A stretch of DNA of 64,000 bases, taken from positions 62,001 through 126,000 of the forward strand of contig JBDWUA010000018.1 in the NCBI GenBank assembly GCA_039984715.1, written 5' to 3'. Positions within the stretch are counted from its first letter, which is position 1. Every line of letters starts with the position of its first letter. The notes under the pieces are model-generated. The model did not search any database. It saw only the letters and a program-made list of their open reading frames with translations, and had not been told where the DNA came from. Shown here piece by piece: positions 16,068 through 24,488 of this stretch. The DNA is from JABSSA01 sp039984715 (GTDB lineage: Bacteria > Pseudomonadota > Alphaproteobacteria > Rhodobacterales > Rhodobacteraceae). The translations under genes and the position numbers were made by a program.

Positions 16068-17263
16068 AGTCTGACCGCTTGGCGATTGGATTTGTTCCTT
16101 TGGTCGATGCGGCACCTTTGATTGTCGCGCATGAAATGGGGTTTGCAGCAGAAGAAGGTTTGTTTTTCGAACTTCATCGTGCCCCATCTTGGTCCGCATT
16201 ACGCGACAGGCTTAGCTTTGGGCATTTAGACGCGGCACATATGTTGGCCCCCGTCCCTGTCGCTGCCGCTATGGGCCTTGGTGGCGGTGGTGCGCATCTG
16301 GACGTTTTGTCGGTCCTGTCGATGAACGGCACAGTCATCGGCGTCAGCAATACCTTGGCCGAACAATTACACGATTACGGACACAGCTTTGATTTTCAAA
16401 ATGCTCAGGCTGCGGGCCAAGCCCTTATCGCAGTCTGCCAAAAACCTTTGCGCATTGGGGTGCCTTTTCCCTTTTCGATGCATGCGGAATTGGTCTGTTA
16501 TTGGCTGACAGCTTTGGGGCTGCCTGCCCCTGAAAATCTGGATATTCGTACCATCCCCCCACAATTGATGGTGGATGCGGTGAAAGCGTCCGAGATTGAT
16601 GCGTTTTGTGTTGGTGAACCATGGGGATCCAAGGTGGTGGCGTCTGGGTGTGGCACTCTTTTATTGCCATGCAACGCAATCTGGGCATTTGCTCCGGAAA
16701 AAGTGCTGACGGTTCGCCATGACTGGATCAAACCCAATACCGAGTTAAACCACCGGCTCATCCGTGCGACGTGGCGCGCCCGTCGATGGTTGGCACAGCC
16801 TTCATCCATGACGCTTACCTCTGAATTGCTGTCGCGCCCTGAATATTTGGATGTCGACGCGGACATCATTGAATGTGCTTTGTCAGGCCAATTCACGATT
16901 TCAGAACAAGGTGACCAAAGAAACGTACCGGGGTTCGTCGAATTTCACAAAGGCGCGGCGGGTTTTCCATGGCGCAGCCAGGCCGAGTGGATCGCACATC
17001 AATTGGCACGCCGGACCGGATTGGATCCACAAGAAGCGGCGAAACGGGCCCAATCTGTTTTCAGAACTGACCTACATCGCGAAGCTTTGCGCGCAACAGC
17101 GGCGGATTTGCCCGGCGCATCATCAAAATGCGAGGGCGCATTAAGCGATGATTCTGAAGCCCCGTCGCACCGCGGCCGAGTCGTTTTGCAACGTGACGCA
17201 TTTTTCGATGGACGTATTTTTGAACCGTTGCCCTTCGATCCGCACAAAATTTTAGCAAAGTGA
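16064..17263 (+). CDS. nasS: NasS-like nitrate sensor (NrtA/CmpA-type binding protein, cytoplasmic)
   Basis: 399 residues with the NrtA/CmpA solute-binding fold: LAIGFVPLVDAAPLIVAHEMGFAAEEGL at the start, LDAAHMLAPVP, and a hinge region VKASEIDAFCVGEPWGSK. Unlike the transporter binding protein encoded at 17504 it has no signal peptide, as expected of NasS, which stays in the cytoplasm and sequesters NasT when nitrate or nitrite is absent. It overlaps nasT by four bases. The two related binding proteins flanking the leader (NasS and NrtA) probably arose by duplication of one ancestor. Confidence 0.93.
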   Translation: MKSDRLAIGFVPLVDAAPLIVAHEMGFAAEEGLFFELHRAPSWSALRDRLSFGHLDAAHMLAPVPVAAAMGLGGGGAHLDVLSVLSMNGTVIGVSNTLAEQLHDYGHSFDFQNAQAAGQALIAVCQKPLRIGVPFPFSMHAELVCYWLTALGLPAPENLDIRTIPPQLMVDAVKASEIDAFCVGEPWGSKVVASGCGTLLLPCNAIWAFAPEKVLTVRHDWIKPNTELNHRLIRATWRARRWLAQPSSMTLTSELLSRPEYLDVDADIIECALSGQFTISEQGDQRNVPGFVEFHKGAAGFPWRSQAEWIAHQLARRTGLDPQEAAKRAQSVFRTDLHREALRATAADLPGASSKCEGALSDDSEAPSHRGRVVLQRDAFFDGRIFEPLPFDPHKILAK

Positions 17264-17350
17264 TCTACGCACTTGCTGCAATGCGGCATTTTTCGAGTTT
17301 TTTGTTAAAACCACATTGCCCGCGCCGCGCCAACGCATAATCATCAGGTA

Positions 17351-17409
17351 TCGGCAGACAACGATGTCCACCGAATTTGATGCTCCCAGAGACTGGGAAA
17401 TTCCGAGCA
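17351..17409 (+). promoter_or_regulatory. Candidate NasT (ANTAR) target hairpins in the nitrate operon leader
   Basis: The first hairpin (17351-17374) has stem TCGG/CCGA, a symmetric CA/CA internal loop, GAC/GTC and the hexaloop AACGAT, which has A at position 1 and G at position 4 as in known ANTAR targets. A second structure at 17381-17409 can form an outer stem TGCTC/GAGCA, competing with an inner TCCCAG/CTGGGA stem; its 3' base 17409 is the first base of the terminator stem, which suits mutually exclusive folding. Folding was done by eye. Confidence 0.65.
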
Positions 17410-17465
17410 AAGCCGCTCTTTCGTCTGCCATCCTCCCGGCGGAACGATAGAGCGGCTTTTTCTTT
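17409..17465 (+). terminator. Leader terminator upstream of nitrate transporter genes
   Basis: An 11-bp perfect stem AAAGCCGCTCT (17409-17419) with its complement at 17449-17459, extended inside by TCTGCC/GGCGGA, and followed by TTTTTCTTT ending at 17465. It lies 39 bases before the ATG of the binding-protein gene, so it should stop transcription of the operon unless antiterminated. Confidence 0.88.
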
Positions 17466-17503
17466 GCCCGATCAAATGGGTATGTAAACAAGGGACTGAA
17501 TAC

Positions 17504-18871
17504 ATGAAGAAAATTCTTCTTGGGTTGACCTTATCAACAGCAATGAGCGGGGCCGTTTTTGGTCAATCGCTCGACCTCGAGAAAGATGAACTGACGATCG
17601 GGTTTATCAAGTTGACTGACATGGCACCTTTGGCCGTGGCCTATGAACAAGGCTACTTTTTGGACGAAGGTCTGTTTGTTACACTTGAAGCCCAAGCCAA
17701 CTGGAAAGTTCTGTTGGACGGCGTGATTGACGGTCAACTTGACGGTGCGCACATGCTGGCGGGACAACCTTTGGCAGCGACCATTGGGTTTGGCACCGAA
17801 GCACACATTGTGACGCCTTTCTCTATGGATTTGAACGGCAACGGGATCACGGTTTCCAACGACGTTTGGGAAGAAATGAAACCCCATGTTCCCAAAATGG
17901 CCGACGGACGCCCACAGCATCCAATCAGCGCAGAAGCACTTGCGCCTGTTGTCGAAAGCTACAAATCCGAAGGTAAGCCGTTCAACATGGGAATGGTGTT
18001 CCCGGTTTCGACACATAATTACGAATTGCGCTATTGGTTGGCTGCGGGTGGATTGCACCCCGGATACTACAGCCCTGAAAATGTCACGGGTCAGATTGCT
18101 GCAGACGTTTATTTGTCTGTGACGCCTCCGCCCCAGATGCCTTCAACGATGGAGGCAGGTACAATTGACGGGTATTCCGTTGGTGAACCTTGGAACCAGC
18201 AGGCTGTGTTCAAAGGTATTGGTGTGCCGGTTATCACTGATTACCAACTCTGGAAAAACAATCCCGAAAAGGTTTTCGGAATTTCAGCAAAATTCGCTGA
18301 GCAAAACCCCAACACGACAATTGCCGTAACCAAAGCGTTGATCCGCGCAGCCATCTGGTTGGACGAAAATGACAATGCAAACCGTGCCGAAGCTGTCCAA
18401 ATGCTCAGCCAGCCCGAGTATGTCGGGGCGGATGCAGAGGTTATCGCAAATTCAATGACTGGGTTCTTTGAATTCGAAAAGGGTGACAAACGCGACATTC
18501 CCGATTTCAACGTGTTCTTCCGTCATAACGCGACCTACCCGTTTTACTCGGATGCCATTTGGTACCTGACACAAATGCGCCGCTGGGGACAAATCTCGGA
18601 AGCTAAATCCGACGATTGGTTCCACGAAGTCGCTCAGAAAGTTTACAAACCAGCCATCTATCTGGAGGCGGCTCGCCTTCTTGTCGACGACGGTTTGGCA
18701 AACGAAGCGGACTTTCCATGGGACAGTGATGGGTACAAAGCACCGACACCCGCCGCCGATATCATTGACGGCATTGGCTATGATGGTCGCGCACCAAACA
18801 CCTATCTGGACAGCCTGCCAATTGGCCTGAAGGGCGAACAGATCGTCGTCGGAACCGAAATCCAAGGCTAA
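17504..18871 (+). CDS. nrtA: Nitrate ABC transporter substrate-binding protein (NrtA/NasF-like)
   Basis: 455-residue periplasmic binding protein of the NrtA/CmpA family. The N-terminus MKKILLGLTLSTAMSGAVFG is a signal peptide, probably cut before QSLDLEKDE; no lipobox cysteine is present, so it is a soluble periplasmic protein. The core has LTIGFIKLTDMAPLAVAYEQGYF, GQLDGAHMLAGQPLA and GTIDGYSVGEPWNQQ, matching the NasS paralogue at 16064. It is the first gene after the leader terminator. Specificity for nitrate or nitrite is inferred from the surrounding operon. Confidence 0.93.
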   Translation: MKKILLGLTLSTAMSGAVFGQSLDLEKDELTIGFIKLTDMAPLAVAYEQGYFLDEGLFVTLEAQANWKVLLDGVIDGQLDGAHMLAGQPLAATIGFGTEAHIVTPFSMDLNGNGITVSNDVWEEMKPHVPKMADGRPQHPISAEALAPVVESYKSEGKPFNMGMVFPVSTHNYELRYWLAAGGLHPGYYSPENVTGQIAADVYLSVTPPPQMPSTMEAGTIDGYSVGEPWNQQAVFKGIGVPVITDYQLWKNNPEKVFGISAKFAEQNPNTTIAVTKALIRAAIWLDENDNANRAEAVQMLSQPEYVGADAEVIANSMTGFFEFEKGDKRDIPDFNVFFRHNATYPFYSDAIWYLTQMRRWGQISEAKSDDWFHEVAQKVYKPAIYLEAARLLVDDGLANEADFPWDSDGYKAPTPAADIIDGIGYDGRAPNTYLDSLPIGLKGEQIVVGTEIQG

Positions 18872-18889
18872 CGCACGACAACGCTACAT

Positions 18890-18929
18890 TCACCCCACGC
18901 ACACCGTCGTGTGGGGTGAGTGCCTTTTT
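18890..18929 (+). terminator. Intercistronic hairpin with T run between nrtA and nrtB
   Basis: TCACCCCAC (18890-18898) pairs exactly with GTGGGGTGA (18911-18919) and T5 follows at 18925-18929. Such partial terminators after binding-protein genes typically leave more binding protein than permease. Confidence 0.7.
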
Positions 18930-18960
18930 GATCTCTCACTGCTTAGACAGGACATGACAC

Positions 18961-20043
18961 ATGGCCGCCATCGACCCATCCGACGCAACAGAGCTTGAGC
19001 GCGAAGCGCGCCGTTCCCGGTTGTTTGCGCGCATAAACACAGCCGACAAATGGTTCCAAGTTCTGGGCCTGGCCTGGATCACACCGATCTTCAAAGCGGC
19101 GGCAGGCGACAATCCAAAGGCGCAAATGCGAGACTTATGGCGTCTGTTGGCAGTGCCTTTGCTGGCCATCGCCGTTTTTCTGGCACTGTGGGCAAATTTC
19201 GCGCCACGTGTTCAGACGTCGTTAGGTGCCATTCCGGGACCAGCACAGGTTTGGGCTGAAACAGTCAAATTGCACGAAGATTACAACGCAAAAAGCGAAA
19301 AGCGCACAAAATTCCAAGCAATGGTCGACAAGCGCAATGAACGTCTTATCGCGGACGGCAAAGCGGATCAGGTCAAACAGGTCGAATATACCGGCGCGCC
19401 TTCTTATTACGCGCAAATCTGGACTTCGATCAAAACCGTGTTCTTTGGGTTCTTGATTGCGACTGCCATCGCCGTGCCATTAGGTATCGCGGCTGGCTTG
19501 TCACCTTTGGCAAACGCTGGGCTGAACCCATTGATTCAGATATTCAAACCGGTCTCACCACTGGCATGGTTGCCTATCGTCACCATGGTTGTTTCGGCCC
19601 TCTATGCGACCAATGACGGGTTCTTTGCCAAGTCCTTTCTGATTTCGGCCATCACCGTGACGCTGTGTTCGTTGTGGCCAACGTTGATCAACACCGCACT
19701 TGGTGTCGCATCCATCGACAAGGACCTCGTTAATGTTTCGAAGGTTCTGAAGATGAACACGTGGACCAAGATCACGAAACTGGTTTTGCCAAGCGCGTTG
19801 CCGTTGATTTTCACCGGTTTGCGCCTGTCCCTCGGTGTCGGCTGGATGGTTTTGATCGCGGCTGAAATGCTGGCTCAGAATCCGGGCCTTGGTAAATTCG
19901 TCTGGGATGAATTCCAAAACGGATCGTCGCAGTCTTTGGCCAAAATCATGGTCGCGGTCTTCACCATCGGCATCATCGGATTTCTGTTGGACCGTGTGAT
20001 GTTCGCACTGCAGTCCCTTTTCACATTCTCGAACAACCGGTGA
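18961..20043 (+). CDS. nrtB: Nitrate ABC transporter permease (NrtB-like)
   Basis: 360-residue integral membrane permease of the BPD type (MetI-like fold). The N-terminus is long and charged (about 1-60), then a first helix (LLAVPLLAIAVFLALWANF), a long hydrophilic insert rich in Lys/Glu (about 95-150), and the conserved permease core with about five further helices. The core has the ATPase-coupling EAA-type loop around VNVSKVLKMNTWTKITKLVLPSALP, a recognised NrtB/SsuC-like signature. It is followed after six bases by the fused ATPase gene. A homodimer with the fused ATPase below would complete the transporter. Confidence 0.93.
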   Translation: MAAIDPSDATELEREARRSRLFARINTADKWFQVLGLAWITPIFKAAAGDNPKAQMRDLWRLLAVPLLAIAVFLALWANFAPRVQTSLGAIPGPAQVWAETVKLHEDYNAKSEKRTKFQAMVDKRNERLIADGKADQVKQVEYTGAPSYYAQIWTSIKTVFFGFLIATAIAVPLGIAAGLSPLANAGLNPLIQIFKPVSPLAWLPIVTMVVSALYATNDGFFAKSFLISAITVTLCSLWPTLINTALGVASIDKDLVNVSKVLKMNTWTKITKLVLPSALPLIFTGLRLSLGVGWMVLIAAEMLAQNPGLGKFVWDEFQNGSSQSLAKIMVAVFTIGIIGFLLDRVMFALQSLFTFSNNR

Positions 20044-20049
20044 TCTGTC

Positions 20050-21726
20050 ATGCCTGTAATTGAATTCAAAGGCGTGTCTAAATCTTTCGGCGAAGGTGCT
20101 GGACGCGCGGATGTTTTGAAAAACATCGACCTGAAAGTTCAAGAAGGCGAGTTCCTTGTCATTCTTGGGTTTTCGGGAACTGGGAAAACCACTCTGATCA
20201 ACTTGATGGCCGGATTGGAAATGCCGTCCAAAGGGCAGGTCACGTTCAATGGCGCTCCGGTCACGGGTCCGGGGCCAGAGCGCGGTGTGATTTTCCAAAG
20301 CTATTCTTTGATGCCATGGCTGACTGTCAGCGGAAACGTTGCATTGGCCGTCGACACGATATTCCCAAATCTGAACAAATCGCAAAAGGCCGAAAAAGTC
20401 GCCCATTATGTCGATATGGTGGGTTTGGGACATGCAGCAAGCCGCCGCCCTGCAGAGCTGTCTGGTGGCATGCGGCAACGTGTGAACGTCGCGCGCGCTT
20501 TGGCCATGAACCCGAACGTCTTGTTGTTGGATGAACCGCTGTCTGCCCTAGACGCGCTGACACGTGCCAACCTTGCGGATGAAATCGAACACATCTGGGA
20601 CGCAGACAAAAAGACCTGTGTATTGATCACAAACGATGTGGACGAAGCCATCGTCTTGGCGGATCGGATCATCGCACTTAATCCCGACGGGACATTGGGT
20701 GCAGAATTCAACGTGTCGATGCAGCGCCCCCGCGATCGAAGCGCCATGAACACGGATGATACGTTCAAGGCTTTGCGCGCCGAGGTCACCAATTATCTGA
20801 TGGATGTCGGGATCAAAGCAAAAGTCGAAAGTTCAAAAACCTTGCCCGACGTTACGCCAATTCATGGTGTACCAGCCGCTGTTGCTGCGGCTCAAAAAGG
20901 GATGATCGACAATCGGTTTTTGGACTTTTCGCAACTGCACAAAGTGTATCCAACGCCCAAAGGGCCGCTGACCGTTGTCGAAGACTTCGATCTGAAAATT
21001 GACCGGGGTGAATTCATCTCGCTTATTGGGCACTCGGGTTGTGGAAAATCCACAGTCCTGACGATGGCTGCCGGATTGAACGATATATCAAAGGGCGCGA
21101 TCAAACTCGACAGGCGACACGTCGAAGGCGCCGATCCAGAACGGGCCGTTGTCTTTCAATCGCCAAATCTGTTCCCTTGGCTCAGCGCGAAGGAAAACGT
21201 CGCGATTGGTGTCGACAAAGTCTATCCCAAGGCGTCGCAAGCGGAACGTCAGGATGTCATTGAATACTATCTTGAACGTGTCGGGTTGGCGGACTCGATG
21301 GACAAATCTGCCTGTGATTTGTCAAACGGGATGCAACAGCGGGTCGGCATTGCCCGGGCCTTTGCGTTGTCGCCCAAACTGCTGCTGTTGGATGAACCAT
21401 TTGGCATGCTCGACAGCCTGACACGTTGGGAATTGCAAGAAGTCCTGATGGAAGTGTGGTCGCGCACCAAGGTCACGGCCATTTGCGTCACCCATGACGT
21501 CGACGAAGCCATCTTGCTGGCTGATCGCGTTGTCATGATGACGAACGGACCACAAGCGACCATCGGCAAAATCACAAATGTCGATCTGCCCCGGCCACGC
21601 ACACGCAAGGCGTTGCTCGAGCATCCTGACTATTACACCTACCGGCAAGAGGTGCTCGATTTCCTTGAGGAATACGAACACGGCGCCAAGCCAAAACAGA
21701 AACCCCAAGCAATTGCGGCGGAATAA
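20050..21726 (+). CDS. Nitrate ABC transporter ATPase with two fused nucleotide-binding domains
   Basis: 558 residues containing two complete ABC domains in one chain. Domain 1: Walker A GFSGTGKTT (40-48), Q-loop FQSYSLMPW, signature LSGGMRQR (137-144), Walker B LLLDEPLSALD. Domain 2: Walker A GHSGCGKST (327-335), FQSPNLFPW, signature LSNGMQQR (424-431), Walker B LLLDEPFGMLD. Domain 2 has the switch histidine in CVTHDVDEA (about 482), but domain 1 reads LITNDVDEA, with asparagine (195) replacing it. The two sites are therefore likely unequal, one hydrolysing and one degenerate. In cyanobacteria the roles are split between NrtC and NrtD; the fusion here does both. Starts six bases after nrtB. 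Confidence 0.92.
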   Translation: MPVIEFKGVSKSFGEGAGRADVLKNIDLKVQEGEFLVILGFSGTGKTTLINLMAGLEMPSKGQVTFNGAPVTGPGPERGVIFQSYSLMPWLTVSGNVALAVDTIFPNLNKSQKAEKVAHYVDMVGLGHAASRRPAELSGGMRQRVNVARALAMNPNVLLLDEPLSALDALTRANLADEIEHIWDADKKTCVLITNDVDEAIVLADRIIALNPDGTLGAEFNVSMQRPRDRSAMNTDDTFKALRAEVTNYLMDVGIKAKVESSKTLPDVTPIHGVPAAVAAAQKGMIDNRFLDFSQLHKVYPTPKGPLTVVEDFDLKIDRGEFISLIGHSGCGKSTVLTMAAGLNDISKGAIKLDRRHVEGADPERAVVFQSPNLFPWLSAKENVAIGVDKVYPKASQAERQDVIEYYLERVGLADSMDKSACDLSNGMQQRVGIARAFALSPKLLLLDEPFGMLDSLTRWELQEVLMEVWSRTKVTAICVTHDVDEAILLADRVVMMTNGPQATIGKITNVDLPRPRTRKALLEHPDYYTYRQEVLDFLEEYEHGAKPKQKPQAIAAE

Positions 21727-21729
21727 CCA

Positions 21730-24162
21730 ATGACCCAGAAACTTGTTGTAATCGGCGCTGGTATGGCCTCGGGCCGGGTGCTTGAGCATTTGACCGAAAA
21801 CGCACCGGACGCCTTTGATATTACGTTGTTCAACGCGGAACCACGTGGGAACTATAATCGGATTATGCTGTCGCCTGTCCTTTCTGGCGAAAAAACTTAC
21901 GAAGAAATCGTAACGCATGACGATATTTGGTACGGCCAGCGCAACGTGACCTGCCGGTTCGATGAACACGTTGTGGAAATCGACACCGAAATGAAGATCG
22001 TTGCAGGCGAAAACGGAGCGGTACCCTACGACAAGCTGTTGATCGCAACAGGGTCAGCCCCCTTCATTATCCCGGTTTCCGGTAAGGATTTGGAAGGTGT
22101 CATTACCTATCGCGATCTGGACGATACAAACGCAATGATCGACGCGTCAGGCACTGGCGGCAATGCCGTTGTCATCGGCGGTGGTCTTTTGGGTTTGGAA
22201 GCAGCTGCAGGATTGGCTGAACGCGGGATGAAGGTGACTGTTGTTCATCTGATGGGCCATTTGATGGAACGTCAATTGGACGAATCCGCAGGGTATTTGC
22301 TGCGTAAAGATCTGGAAAAACGCGGCATTACTGTTCTGACACAAGCCTCTACCAAAGCGATCTTGGGCGAGACCAAGGTCGAAGCTGTCTTGCTTGAAGA
22401 TGGGCAGACATTGCCCACCGATCTGGTTGTCATGGCCGTAGGCATCCGCCCCGAAACCCGGCTTGCGACTGACGCTGGTTTGACTGTGGCGCGTGGTATC
22501 GAAGTGAATGCGCAATTGCAGACGTCAAACCCTGACATATATGCGGTTGGCGAATGTGTAGAATTTGACGGGCACCTGTTTGGTTTGGTCGCCCCTTTAT
22601 ACGATCAAGCCAAAACCGTTGCGCAAAGTCTGCTGGGTGAACAGGACGCATTTGTTGTCAAAGAACTAGCGACCAAGCTGAAAGTGACCGGGTGTGATTT
22701 GTTTTCTGCCGGTGATTTTTCCCAAGCGGATGGACGCGAAGACATCGTATTTCGTGATCCCGGTCGCGGCATCTACAAACGGCTTGTCATTGAAGACGAC
22801 CGTTTGATCGGCTGTGTCATGTATGGCGACACTGCTGACGGCAACTGGTTCTTTGGTCTGATCAAAGACGGAACCGAAATCGACGAAATGCGCGAGACGC
22901 TGATTTTTGGACCCGCTTATCAGGGGGGTGCCGCCTCGGACCCGCTCTCAGCCGTTGCAGCCTTGCCGCTTGATGCGGAAATCTGCGGGTGCAACGGCAT
23001 ATGCAAAGGAACCATCGTAAACGCAATCAAAGCAGGCGCGAACGATCTGGGCGCGGTGCGCGTTGAAACCAAGGCAAGCGCGTCTTGTGGGACATGCACA
23101 GGCCTTGTGGAACAATTGTTACAAGTCACCTTGGGCGACGAATTCCAAATGCCCGCCGCGCAACCCGTCTGCGGATGCACCGATTTAACTCACGAAGACG
23201 TGCGCCGCATTATCAAGACGAAAGAGCTGAAATCCCAAGCTGCCGTCTGGCAAGAATTGGGGTGGAACACAGTCAACGGTTGCCATGTGTGTCGTCCAGC
23301 AATCAACTATTATCTGTTGTCAGATTGGCCCGTTGATTACCTTGATGATCCCCAAAGCCGTTTCGTGAATGAACGCAAACACGCGAACATTCAAAAGGAT
23401 GGAACCTTCAGCGTTGTACCTCGTATGTGGGGTGGGATCACCACTCCGGACGAGTTGCGCGCGATAGCGGATGCTGCTGACAAATATGACGTTCCAACTG
23501 TCAAAGTTACGGGCGGTCAACGGATCGATCTGTTGGGTGTCAAAGGTGAAGAACTGCCCAACATGTGGGCGGATTTGAACCGCGCAGGGTTGGTGTCTGG
23601 CCATGCGTATTCAAAAGGGTTGCGAACCGTAAAAACATGCGTTGGAACGGACCATTGTCGATTTGGAACGCAGGATTCGACTGGTCTTGGCATCAGGTTG
23701 GAAAAGCTGATGTGGGGATCTTGGACACCGCACAAGCTCAAGCTGGCAGTCTCGGGATGCCCCCGAAACTGTGCCGAAGCAACTTGCAAGGATATCGGTG
23801 TTATTTGTGTCGACAGCGGTTTCCAAATCAGCATCGGTGGTGCGGCGGGAATGGATGTGCGCGAGACAGAATTGCTGTGTCAGGTCCCAACCGAAGAAGA
23901 CGCGATTGCAGTGGTTTTGGCTGTCACTCAAGCCTACCGCGAAGGCGCGAAATACCTTGATCGGCTTTATAAATGGCTGGACAAAGTCAGCATGGATTGG
24001 GTCAAAGCCCATGTTGTTGACGATTTGGACAGCCGTCGCGCCTTGGTCGAACGCTTTGAATTAAGCCAATCCATTTACCGCAATGATCCTTGGGCCGAAG
24101 AAGTCAAAAACGCAGAGAAATTCGCGCCACTTGCCGATCTTACATTGGAGGCAGCCGAATGA
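21730..24162 (+). CDS. nirB: Nitrite reductase [NAD(P)H] large subunit
   Basis: 810-residue assimilatory nitrite reductase: NAD(P)H to FAD to iron-sulfur centres to siroheme, six-electron reduction of nitrite to ammonium. The N-terminal FAD/NAD domains (about 1-300) have VVIGAGMASGRVLE and VVIGGGLLGLEAA; two BFD-like [2Fe-2S] segments follow (CGCNGICKGT...CGTCTGL and CGCTDLTHEDVRR...GCHVCRP). The siroheme/[4Fe-4S] ligands are Cys637 and Cys643 (CVGTDHC) and Cys677 and Cys681 (CPRNC). The start is ATG 21730, three bases after the ATPase stop. The stop overlaps the next gene by four bases. Siroheme would come from cysG at the end of this operon. Confidence 0.97.
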   Translation: MTQKLVVIGAGMASGRVLEHLTENAPDAFDITLFNAEPRGNYNRIMLSPVLSGEKTYEEIVTHDDIWYGQRNVTCRFDEHVVEIDTEMKIVAGENGAVPYDKLLIATGSAPFIIPVSGKDLEGVITYRDLDDTNAMIDASGTGGNAVVIGGGLLGLEAAAGLAERGMKVTVVHLMGHLMERQLDESAGYLLRKDLEKRGITVLTQASTKAILGETKVEAVLLEDGQTLPTDLVVMAVGIRPETRLATDAGLTVARGIEVNAQLQTSNPDIYAVGECVEFDGHLFGLVAPLYDQAKTVAQSLLGEQDAFVVKELATKLKVTGCDLFSAGDFSQADGREDIVFRDPGRGIYKRLVIEDDRLIGCVMYGDTADGNWFFGLIKDGTEIDEMRETLIFGPAYQGGAASDPLSAVAALPLDAEICGCNGICKGTIVNAIKAGANDLGAVRVETKASASCGTCTGLVEQLLQVTLGDEFQMPAAQPVCGCTDLTHEDVRRIIKTKELKSQAAVWQELGWNTVNGCHVCRPAINYYLLSDWPVDYLDDPQSRFVNERKHANIQKDGTFSVVPRMWGGITTPDELRAIADAADKYDVPTVKVTGGQRIDLLGVKGEELPNMWADLNRAGLVSGHAYSKGLRTVKTCVGTDHCRFGTQDSTGLGIRLEKLMWGSWTPHKLKLAVSGCPRNCAEATCKDIGVICVDSGFQISIGGAAGMDVRETELLCQVPTEEDAIAVVLAVTQAYREGAKYLDRLYKWLDKVSMDWVKAHVVDDLDSRRALVERFELSQSIYRNDPWAEEVKNAEKFAPLADLTLEAAE

Positions 24163-24488
24163 GCTGGATTGATATTGCCGCTGTGACTGACATCCCCTTG
24201 CGCGGCGCGCGAGTGATCAAAACGCATCTGGGATGTGTTGGCTTGTTTCGAACAGGCGAAACAGAAGTCTTTGCAGCTTCGAACACCTGCCCGCACAAGA
24301 ACGGACCCTTGTCAGAGGGCATCATTCACGGACATTCCGTGACGTGCCCGCTGCACAATTGGGTTTTCGATCTGAATACCGGCGAGGCCCAAGGAGAATC
24401 GGCGCGGATTGCGACCTATCCCGTTCGCATCCAAGACGGGCGCATTATGATTGACGCCACCGCTTTGGTAAAACGGAGCGCTGCATGA
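24159..24488 (+). CDS. nirD: Nitrite reductase small subunit / Rieske ferredoxin (NirD/NasG-like)
   Basis: 109 residues from ATG 24159, with GGAGG at 24147-24151. A Rieske [2Fe-2S] site is evident: CPHKNGPLSEG and CPLHNWVF, the two Cys-His pairs. The protein is the small partner of NirB; in Paracoccus denitrificans the equivalent Rieske protein (NasG) is thought to pass electrons from the NADH-dependent nitrite reductase to the nitrate reductase as well. That reading fits here because no separate reductase for NasA is encoded nearby. Overlaps nirB and nasA by four bases on each side, so the three are translationally coupled. Confidence 0.93.
   Translation: MSWIDIAAVTDIPLRGARVIKTHLGCVGLFRTGETEVFAASNTCPHKNGPLSEGIIHGHSVTCPLHNWVFDLNTGEAQGESARIATYPVRIQDGRIMIDATALVKRSAA

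Noticed and set aside
17264..17350. Possible sigma-54 promoter for the nitrate operon
   Set aside because: No TGGCAC-N5-TTGC match could be found in the stretch before the leader hairpins.
19555..20478. 307-codon minus-strand open frame across nrtB and the ATPase gene
   Set aside because: Antisense to two certain genes; composition looks like a shadow frame (rich in His, Arg and Gln).
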